The position numbers and the translations under genes were made by a program. 38,471 nt of DNA from Chloroflexota bacterium. Its GTDB lineage: Bacteria; Chloroflexota; Anaerolineae; Caldilineales; Caldilineaceae. How positions within the stretch are numbered: position 1 is the first letter of the stretch; the number at the start of each line of letters is the position of its first letter. Positions 32,912 to 38,471 of this stretch are shown here, in pieces. Location of the stretch: positions 1 to 38,471 of the forward strand of contig QEUW01000054.1 in the NCBI GenBank assembly GCA_003577005.1, read 5' to 3'. Under the pieces are notes generated by a model. The model worked only from the letters and a program-made list of their open reading frames with translations. It had not been told where the DNA came from and did no database searches.

Positions 32912-34657
32912 CTACTGCGCAGGCTCCACCTGGAAGCTAACGGGATACCAGAGCGCCCACCAGGTGAAGGGCACGGTATACATGTTGTCTTCCGTGGGCC
33001 AGTTGGTCCAATAGGTTTCGTTCCAGGGCATGACGTAGATGGTCTGCACCACCGGGATGGCCGGCATCAGCCGCATCCAGGCGCGCAGGGCGTCGCTGTA
33101 GGCTACTCTCGCCTCTTCCGAGTCGGGGCTGAGCTGCTCCAGCCGGGCCACGGCGTCATCGAGGTCGGGGTCCGACAGGCGGATCCAGTTGCCGGCGGTA
33201 GCGCGTTCGCCAATGGGTGCGCTGTTCTTGGTCTGGTAGGGCTGGTAGAGGTTGATAGCGTCGATAAAGGCGCCGCAGAGCCAGTGGGCGGTGATGTCGA
33301 AGTTGCCCGTCTGCGTCGCTTCATCAAAGACCGGCCCGGTGACAGCCTGCACCGTCAACTCGATGCCGACCTTGGCCGCTTCCTCGGCCAGGTCCTGGGC
33401 GATCTGATATTCGCCCACACCCACTTCAGCCGGTGTGATGATGTTGTAGGACATGCGGTTGCCCTCGCCATCGACGCGAATACCGTCCGCACCAAGCTCA
33501 AAGCCAAGCCCGTCGAGGAGTGCGGCTGCCTTGGCCGGGTCGAACTCGATCTTGTACTCTTCGAGCACTGCCGGGTCGAGGTATTTCTCCAACAATGCCC
33601 ATTCCGACCACGGATGAACTGCCGGCACCGTGGGCGGCTGCCAGATCACATTGGCGATCGTCTCGCGGTCGACCAGGTAGGAGAGCGCCCAGCGCACATC
33701 GGGCTCGCTCAACGGGTATTTAGAAGTGTTGATCCAGAGGCCGCGCGGGCAGGGGTCTTGGAACGGGCCATAAGAGACAGCCGGGTTCGCCGCCAGCGCC
33801 TGCTCCACCTGGTGCCACTGCAGGCGATGGGCGTGGTCAATCACATTGTTGACCAGATCCTGGTAGTCGGCGTCCGCCGGCGGGGCCGTTCGATAGACGA
33901 TATACTTTGCGTGGGGGAACTGCAAATCCTTACCCCAATAGTTCTCATCACGCTCCCAGATAAACATGCGCAGGTCTGGGAGCGTCTGGTTGAGCTTCCA
34001 GACAGAAGTGGTGACAGGCGGGTTGTTGTTAAAGGTGAGGGGATCTTGGCCTTCCCAGATATGCTTGGGCACGGGTGTAAAGTCGGCCACCTGGCCAAAG
34101 AAGCTGTAGTGGAAGCGCGGCGCTGGCTTGGTGAAGGTGATCTGCACGGTAGTGGCGTCGGGCGCTGAAATGTCTTCGACAAATTCTTGCATGGATGCGC
34201 CATAGCTGAGCGCCGGGTTGGCTTTGACCATGTTCACCGTGAAGACGATATCCTCAGCAGTGAACGGTTCACCATCATTCCACTTTACATCATCCCGCAG
34301 CGTGATGGTGAGTTCCGTAAAGTCGTCGTTGTACTCGTAACCAGTCGCCAACCAGGGCTGGATTTCACCCGTGGCAAAGTTAGCGTAGAAGAGATACTCC
34401 TGGCCGATCTGCAAGAAACCGTTGGCGAAGTCGTTGCCGTTAGGGATAAAACGGTTGAAGCTGTCAAAGATGCGGAAGGTGGCCGTATCTTCCATATAGA
34501 TCGTCTCATTGCGCGGCACGGGCAGCTCACCGCCGGGGGCGACAGCCGCCTGTTCGCCCGGAGCGGCGACTTGCGGGCCAGTGGGAGCGGTGGCGCAGGC
34601 AGCCAGCACCAGCGCAAAGACCAGGGCAAGATTGAACACGAACACTCTCTTGCGCAT
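32912..34657 (-). CDS. ABC transporter substrate-binding lipoprotein, family 5 (importer 2)
   Basis: A 581-residue SBP_bac_5 family lipoprotein. The signal MRKRVFVFNLALVFALVLAAC has its lipobox at VLAAC, with Cys21 the predicted lipidated residue, followed by an Ala/Pro linker. Family core: LTITLRDDVKWNDGEPFTAED. The ATG at 34657 has GGAGGA 7 bases upstream. The frame is also open to an ATG at 34798 with an even stronger RBS (AGGAGGTG), giving a possible 47-residue extension. First gene of importer 2, behind the promoter at 34851-34879. Ligand unknown. Confidence 0.95.
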   Translation of the reverse strand: MRKRVFVFNLALVFALVLAACATAPTGPQVAAPGEQAAVAPGGELPVPRNETIYMEDTATFRIFDSFNRFIPNGNDFANGFLQIGQEYLFYANFATGEIQPWLATGYEYNDDFTELTITLRDDVKWNDGEPFTAEDIVFTVNMVKANPALSYGASMQEFVEDISAPDATTVQITFTKPAPRFHYSFFGQVADFTPVPKHIWEGQDPLTFNNNPPVTTSVWKLNQTLPDLRMFIWERDENYWGKDLQFPHAKYIVYRTAPPADADYQDLVNNVIDHAHRLQWHQVEQALAANPAVSYGPFQDPCPRGLWINTSKYPLSEPDVRWALSYLVDRETIANVIWQPPTVPAVHPWSEWALLEKYLDPAVLEEYKIEFDPAKAAALLDGLGFELGADGIRVDGEGNRMSYNIITPAEVGVGEYQIAQDLAEEAAKVGIELTVQAVTGPVFDEATQTGNFDITAHWLCGAFIDAINLYQPYQTKNSAPIGERATAGNWIRLSDPDLDDAVARLEQLSPDSEEARVAYSDALRAWMRLMPAIPVVQTIYVMPWNETYWTNWPTEDNMYTVPFTWWALWYPVSFQVEPAQ

Positions 34658-34795
34658 ACATTCCTCCAGTTGATTCAGGTTCAACGGTTTGGTGGGTGAG
34701 CATTGGAAAACGACCAGACGAAACAAACCTACGACCGGCGCGTTGGGCCGCGCTGATCGTGTTCTAGGTACGCCGATACGGCATACCCGTTGAGC

Positions 34796-34809
34796 CATAG
34801 CCACCTCCT
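34796..34809 (-). promoter_or_regulatory. Alternative start with strong RBS upstream of binding protein 2
   Basis: AGGAGGTG (34802-34809) followed three bases later by ATG (34796-34798), in frame with the binding-protein gene and with no stop between. It would add 47 residues (MAQRVCRIGV...) before the canonical lipoprotein signal, which would hide it. Initiation here may therefore be regulatory, or the real product may begin here. Confidence 0.5.
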
Positions 34810-34850
34810 CGTATGAAGGGGTGAGGGGATTTTTGTTGAGCTGTCTGCCC

Positions 34851-34879
34851 ATTATAGCCTGCTTACAGGCGGTACGCAA
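34851..34879 (-). promoter_or_regulatory. Promoter of importer 2
   Basis: Minus strand TTGCGT (34874-34879), 17-base spacer and perfect TATAAT (34851-34856). The spacer contains a dyad GCCTG-TAAG-CAGGC (34857-34870), which could be an operator. Start point expected near 34844, about 45 bases before the alternative start at 34798. Confidence 0.65.
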
Positions 34880-34909
34880 ACAGAACTTGACTTTGAGTAC
34901 ACCCACCGG

Positions 34910-34930
34910 GGGCAAGATGGCATCTTGCCC
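34910..34930. repeat. Perfect hairpin 3' of Gfo gene 8
   Basis: GGGCAAGATG-G-CATCTTGCCC, 10-base perfect arms with a 1-base centre, 4 bases 3' of the stop at 34935 and just upstream of the importer 2 promoter. No T-run follows. Confidence 0.85.
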
Positions 34931-34934
34931 TGCG

Positions 34935-35939
34935 TTACAGCCGTATCTCTCGCCCGCCCTGCGCCGCCTGGTAGACGGCTTCGAGCAACTGCGTGAGGTT
35001 GCGCCCATCCTCGACCGTGATCGCCATCGGCGTGTCGTGCAAAATGGCGGCGATCCACTGGTCCATGGGCAAGGGCAGCGGGTCGGGCAATCTGGTCGGT
35101 GTGATCACGCCCTGGATATCGCCCGGCTGGAGCTGTGTGCTGACCAGTTGGATCGGGTCGCCAGGGCGACCGCTGTAGCCCACGTAGCCTTCCGTCCCGT
35201 AGATCTCCACCGGATTGGGGCCGGCGCGGTGGACCCACGAGGTGTCGAGGATACCTAGCGCGCCGTTTTTGAACTCGATGACCGCCAGGGTCTGGTCGTC
35301 GATCTCATAAGCTTGGCTAAAATTCTGCACCTTGGCGATGACGCTGGCCGGTTCGCCCAGGAACCAGCGCATGATATCCGCCGTGTGGCAGCCCAGGTCA
35401 AAGAGTGCACCGCCGCCCGCCTGCGCTACGTCGCCAAACCAGAGCGACCCAGCCTTGAACCAGCGCCCCAACGCTGCGCTGTGGGCTATACGAGCGCGCA
35501 TCATGGTGATGCGGCCCAGCCAGCCGTTGTCCAACACCTGTTTCAAGAAGAGCGTCTCGGGCCGGGTGCGGCTGGGGAGCGAAATCATAAACTTGATGCC
35601 GCTGGCGTTGACGGCCTGCACCACCTCGTTGGCGTCGGTAGTATGGATGGTCAGCGCCTTTTCGGTGAAGATGTGCTTGCCGTGGCGCACGGCGGCCAGC
35701 AACACCTCCTTGTGTTTGGCCGTTTCGGCGTTGACTACCACGGCGTCCACATCCGCCTGGCTCAATGCCGCGTTCAGATCGCTTACGTAAGGGACCTGAA
35801 ACTTCTGCGCCGCCGCCTGGCCGCGCGCCGCGTCATCATCCCAAACACAGGCGATCTCGGCTTCGGGGTGATTGGCGACATGGCGGGCATAGCCGTCAGC
35901 GTGGACATGGGCAAAACTCAACATTGCGATACGAAGCAT
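34935..35939 (-). CDS. Gfo/Idh/MocA family oxidoreductase 8
   Basis: A 334-residue member of the His-loop subgroup: MLRIAMLSFAHVHADGYAR replaces the GxGxxG region. The EKP motif reads FTEKALTI (Glu93-Lys94-Ala95), so the proline is lost while the lysine is kept. GGGALFDLGCHTADIMRWFLG carries the substrate-domain His. The ATG at 35939 (AGGAG 8 bases upstream) is chosen over an upstream in-frame start. Repeats bound it on both sides. Activity is probably retained, since the lysine is present. Confidence 0.88.
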   Translation of the reverse strand: MLRIAMLSFAHVHADGYARHVANHPEAEIACVWDDDAARGQAAAQKFQVPYVSDLNAALSQADVDAVVVNAETAKHKEVLLAAVRHGKHIFTEKALTIHTTDANEVVQAVNASGIKFMISLPSRTRPETLFLKQVLDNGWLGRITMMRARIAHSAALGRWFKAGSLWFGDVAQAGGGALFDLGCHTADIMRWFLGEPASVIAKVQNFSQAYEIDDQTLAVIEFKNGALGILDTSWVHRAGPNPVEIYGTEGYVGYSGRPGDPIQLVSTQLQPGDIQGVITPTRLPDPLPLPMDQWIAAILHDTPMAITVEDGRNLTQLLEAVYQAAQGGREIRL

Positions 35940-35966
35940 GAGGGTTCTCCTAGCAGGGTGTCGAAA

Positions 35967-36019
35967 AATCTCCTCCAATCTCCCAAATCTCTGGAGATTT
36001 AAGGAGATTGGAGGAGATT
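35967..36019. repeat. Inverted repeat, family B copy 2
   Basis: Arms 35967-35983 and 36003-36019 are perfect complements (GGAGATTGGAGGAGATT), 19-base spacer, 7 bases 3' of the Gfo gene 9 stop. Same 17-mer as in 22751-22832. Confidence 0.92.
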
Positions 36020-36026
36020 CTAGAGA

Positions 36027-37085
36027 CTACAGCGCCGGCACGCGCACCGGCACTTCTGCGCCGCCGGCTTTGGCCGAGGCGATAACGCCGTCGATGATCA
36101 CGTTGGTGAGCAGCACACCGGATGGGTCGATGGGCGAGGGGCGACTGTCGCGAATGGCATTGTAGAAGTCCTCGATCTCGCGGCGGAAGAGCTCCACATC
36201 GGGGGTCGGTTTGGCCTGCGGCGCGATATCAACAAGACAGCCCCACTGATCCCGAAAGACCTTGAACTCCGGCGTCAGGCGCAGACCCGCCTTGGGGCCC
36301 AGAAAGAAGGTGCCGCCAGCGGTATCCATGTGCATGGCCCAGGTGGTCTTGAAGACGAGGACGGCGCCGTTGGTAAAGCGGACCCAGGCGACGCCCAGCT
36401 CTTCCACGCTCAAGTCTTCTGCCTTCCAGCGCCAGCCGGGGGTGAGGGGCGGTAGATGGCTCTTGCCGATGACATCGGTGGTGATGCCGGAGACGGCGGC
36501 GGGGGTCGGGTGGCCCATCAGATGCAGCGCCGTATCCAATGCATAGACGCCGATGTCGGCTGTGGCCCCAATGCCCGCCGATTCTTGGCGCACAAAGCTG
36601 CCGCCGGGGATGCCGCGGCGGCGGTCGGCTACGGTTTCGGCATAGTAGATCTCCCCCAGTTCGCCGCTCTCGATGATGCGTTTGGCTGCCATGATGTCAT
36701 CGCTGTAGCGGGTCTTGAGCGCACACATGAGCAGTTTGCCCGTCTCTTTAGCCGCCCGCACCATCTCGGTGGCGTCGGCCAGGGTGGCGGCCATGGGCTT
36801 TTCCACCATGACATGTTTGCCGGCGTGGAGCGCATCGACGGTGGGTGCGCGGTGGGCCTGATTGAAGGTGCAGACGTGGACCGCTGCGATCTCGTCCATC
36901 GCCAGCAGCTCGCGGTGGTCACCAAAGACATGGGGGATGTTGAACTGCTGGGCGCGCTCCTGCGCCTTCTCCGGCGCCACATCAGCGATGGCCAGCAGGC
37001 GGACGCCCGGCAGGCTGCTGAGCGTGTGGAGATGGATGCGCGAAATACCGCCCGCGCCGATCACGCCCACATTGATGGGTTCCAT
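36027..37085 (-). CDS. Gfo/Idh/MocA family oxidoreductase 9
   Basis: A 352-residue NAD(P)-dependent oxidoreductase with GAGGIS (10-15) and VEKPMAA (94-100). TADIGVYALDTALHLMGHP carries the conserved substrate-domain Asp/His. The C-terminal half (WRWKAEDLSVEELGVAWVRF) is family-typical. The ATG at 37085 has GAGGAG 5-6 bases upstream. It is followed after 87 bases by protein 8 of the same family but of the other subgroup. Substrate unknown. Confidence 0.92.
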   Translation of the reverse strand: MEPINVGVIGAGGISRIHLHTLSSLPGVRLLAIADVAPEKAQERAQQFNIPHVFGDHRELLAMDEIAAVHVCTFNQAHRAPTVDALHAGKHVMVEKPMAATLADATEMVRAAKETGKLLMCALKTRYSDDIMAAKRIIESGELGEIYYAETVADRRRGIPGGSFVRQESAGIGATADIGVYALDTALHLMGHPTPAAVSGITTDVIGKSHLPPLTPGWRWKAEDLSVEELGVAWVRFTNGAVLVFKTTWAMHMDTAGGTFFLGPKAGLRLTPEFKVFRDQWGCLVDIAPQAKPTPDVELFRREIEDFYNAIRDSRPSPIDPSGVLLTNVIIDGVIASAKAGGAEVPVRVPAL

Positions 37086-37210
37086 AAGTGCTCCTCTAAT
37101 CTGTAGCGGTCTCTGTTCTAGAAACTTCTTTGCATCTTACTCGGTAAACTGTAGCGTACTTCTTTGGTATGGCGCAACTCATCGCCTCTGGCGTGACTGT
37201 TAGCCGATAG

Positions 37211-37246
37211 CTGCGGAGTTCGCACGAGAGCATGCGAACTCCGCAG
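37211..37246. repeat. Hairpin, family F copy 2
   Basis: CTGCGGAGTTCGCA and TGCGAACTCCGCAG (37211-37224 and 37233-37246) are perfect 14-base arms with an 8-base loop. It shares GTTCGCAC and TGCGAACTCCGCA with 28156-28177. Confidence 0.9.
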
Positions 37247-37273
37247 AACTTTGATTACGGTCAGTAGTCCGGC

Positions 37274-37386
37274 CTGAGAACCTGTTTGAAAAGGGAGCTC
37301 CACGTAGCGCCTCAGGATTGCCCGGCGGCCCAGGTGCATCGCACGCTGCGTGTGCAACGCACCGACCCCTTTCAAACAACCTCTGA
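37274..37386. repeat. Composite MITE-like element with family G ends
   Basis: Imperfect terminal inverted repeats 37274-37295 (CTGAGAACCTGTTTGAAAAG) and 37366-37386 match at about 17 of 22 positions and enclose a 31-base family E hairpin. A single related arm is at 17293-17310. The size of about 113 bases fits a miniature transposable element, but no target duplication is obvious. Confidence 0.55.
37333..37363. repeat. Intergenic hairpin, family E copy 2
   Basis: 31 bases starting GGTGCATCGCACG and ending GTGCAACGCACC. Differs from the copy at 3482-3512 only at stem positions 13 and 19, which face each other. Confidence 0.88.
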
Positions 37387-37431
37387 GACCGAACCTACAA
37401 GCTAGAACTCTGGAGGATTTGTCGAGTGTAT

Positions 37432-38253
37432 TCAGCCACGGAAATCTTCACGGCGGCCATAGATAACCGGGCAGTAGTCCAGGTTGTCGATAAACTGGCT
37501 AAGACCCTCGCGCACGCCATCGCGCGGGGCCGAATTGTCTGTCCGCAAGTGAATGGCAAAGCTGCGCCGGGGTGCGCCAGAGAGATTCGGCCCGCTGCCG
37601 TGATAGGTGAGGCTGTGGTGAAAACTCACCCCCCCGGGCGGCAAGATCGCCGTGACTTCTTCCCAGGCTTCCCCGGTCGTGCGCTGGATCTCGACTTTGA
37701 GCGCATCGAGGTCTTGCCCGTAGAAATCGCTCTTTTCACCCTTACCCCAGCGGTGCGAGCCGCGCACAAAGCTCATGGGGCCGGCGTCGGCGGTGACATC
37801 GCTGACCGCCACCCAGGCGGTGAAGAGTTCGCTCTCGTCGTCCCACGCCTTCCAGTAGTGGCGATCCTGGTGCCAGCCGACGTTGGTCGTCACCGGTGCG
37901 CCGGGTTGGGCGGGCGGCTTGTAGAGCAGTTGCACCCACCAGACCTGCACGGCGTGAGCGCCCGTCACCTCGGCGGCCAGTTGGCCCAGCGCCGGGTGGC
38001 TAACTAGATTCCAGATGGCGCGGTTGGCGATCTGCGGCATCTCGATCTTGCCGAGCTTGGTGTTGGGGTCATCCCCTGGCTGCCAGTATGAAGGCTGTGG
38101 GGGGGTGCCCGTGTCATAGCGCCCGTTGCGCACCTCATCCATCCCCACACGAGCCGCGTCTACCACTGCTTGTGGCAGCGCCGGTTGGTCATAGATGTAA
38201 AAGCCGTTTGCTTCATACTCTTTGTGGCGCAGGCTAAGCGTCTGCATCTGCAT
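37432..38253 (-). CDS. Phytanoyl-CoA dioxygenase (PhyH) family protein 3
   Basis: A 273-residue Fe(II)/2-oxoglutarate dioxygenase. H128-Q-D130 in VGWHQDRHYW, distal His218 in FHHSLTYHGSGPN and Arg229/230 complete the site; SFVRGSHRWG lies between. ATG at 38253 with AAGGAG 6 bases upstream. It differs strongly from the other two PhyH proteins in this window, so it was not made by recent duplication. It is followed, after 346 bases of repeats, by two Gfo/Idh/MocA genes. Substrate unknown. Confidence 0.92.
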   Translation of the reverse strand: MQMQTLSLRHKEYEANGFYIYDQPALPQAVVDAARVGMDEVRNGRYDTGTPPQPSYWQPGDDPNTKLGKIEMPQIANRAIWNLVSHPALGQLAAEVTGAHAVQVWWVQLLYKPPAQPGAPVTTNVGWHQDRHYWKAWDDESELFTAWVAVSDVTADAGPMSFVRGSHRWGKGEKSDFYGQDLDALKVEIQRTTGEAWEEVTAILPPGGVSFHHSLTYHGSGPNLSGAPRRSFAIHLRTDNSAPRDGVREGLSQFIDNLDYCPVIYGRREDFRG

Positions 38254-38303
38254 TGTGATCTCCTTGAATGGTGGATTCTCTCTACAGCTTGAGCAGAGAA
38301 GCG

Positions 38304-38471
38304 TTATTCAATCATAAACGTGCCTTCAATCATCCCTGCGGGCAGGACGTTCTGGGTGCGCAGGCTGCGATCCCCGCAGCCACAATCTCCTTTAGAGAGG
38401 CGAAACGTCGCAATGCCTGTCCCCGCATCCGCCGGCACGTTCCACGAAATTGTCGCCTCACTGCCCATGGT
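38304..38471 (-). CDS. C-terminal part of an unrecognised protein
   Basis: The last 55 codons of a minus-strand gene whose start is outside the window; the frame ends at TAA (38304-38306). The visible part reads SEATISWNVPADAGTGIATF, then a short CGCG segment and LPAGMIEGTFMIE at the end, which looks like a beta-sandwich tail. An alkaline ceramidase-type C-terminus is one possibility but is not supported strongly. The PhyH gene starts 50 bases further on, so the two may be co-transcribed. Confidence 0.55.
   Translation of the reverse strand, partial: TMGSEATISWNVPADAGTGIATFRLSKGDCGCGDRSLRTQNVLPAGMIEGTFMIE

Larger units (their letters stand above)
37086..37431. other. 346-bp repeat-rich intergenic region
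   Basis: Contains the hairpin at 37211-37246 (family F), a composite element at 37274-37386 with terminal family G arms and an internal family E hairpin, and no convincing ORF. A weak promoter-like TTGCGC / TACAGT pair could serve gene 9 but is not convincing. Confidence 0.65.

Noticed and set aside
32714..34168. A 484-codon plus-strand frame
   Set aside because: It lies wholly opposite binding protein 2 and its gap, has no domain, no RBS and is rich in Arg/Gly/Val as expected from an antisense shadow of a GC-rich gene.
37086..37431. tRNA or other structured RNA gene
   Set aside because: No cloverleaf or conserved loops; the folds are simple repeat hairpins.

Overview
The window is a GC-rich bacterial chromosome segment, about 35 genes, almost all on the minus strand. 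The gene content suggests a member of the Chloroflexota, perhaps a Caldilinea or Anaerolinea relative. The clues are lipoprotein solute-binding proteins with Ala/Pro/Gly-rich linkers after the lipobox, expanded Gfo/Idh/MocA oxidoreductases, phytanoyl-CoA-dioxygenase (PhyH) proteins and heptamer-type intergenic repeats. This assignment is inferred from gene style; no rRNA or marker gene is present.

Layout. (1) 1-11712, minus: a compact run headed by a GntR/FadR-type regulator, then three Gfo/Idh/MocA proteins, a GT4-type glycosyltransferase, a heparinase II/III-like protein, another Gfo/Idh/MocA protein, an SDR, an amidohydrolase, a PhyH protein and an aldo/keto reductase cut by the window edge. 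Several junctions overlap by ATGA or have gaps of 1-20 bases, so much of this is probably one operon. (2) 11978-12778, plus: a PhyH gene divergent from the regulator. (3) 12860-19090, minus: a peptide/oligosaccharide-type ABC importer (binding protein and two permeases, no ATPases) followed by two Gfo/Idh/MocA genes, with a clear sigma70-type promoter overlapped by a palindrome. (4) 19505-20422: a DapA/NAL-family aldolase. (5) 20714-21414, plus: a nucleotidyltransferase-HEPN pair that looks AT-richer than its surroundings. (6) 21496-25182, minus: a ferritin-like protein, a Gfo/Idh/MocA protein and a four-Asp-box sialidase-like protein. (7) 25221-34657, minus: a complete five-gene ABC importer, a small four-helix membrane protein and a TldD-TldE pair. 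(8) 34935-38471: two more Gfo/Idh/MocA genes, a third PhyH gene and the tail of an unrecognised protein.

Taken together this looks like a carbohydrate (possibly decorated glycan or uronate) uptake and oxidation locus: two importers, a lyase-like enzyme, a sialidase-like protein, nine Gfo/Idh/MocA and three PhyH oxidoreductases, an aldolase, and one GntR regulator that may control at least two of the transcription units. The substrate cannot be read from the sequence.

The most unusual feature is non-coding. Nearly every intergenic gap carries an inverted repeat placed a few to a few tens of bases 3' of a minus-strand stop codon. These hairpins fall into at least seven unrelated sequence families, most present twice in this window. 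In three cases the repeat supplies the stop codon or the last codons of the gene. None is followed by a T-run like a classical terminator.
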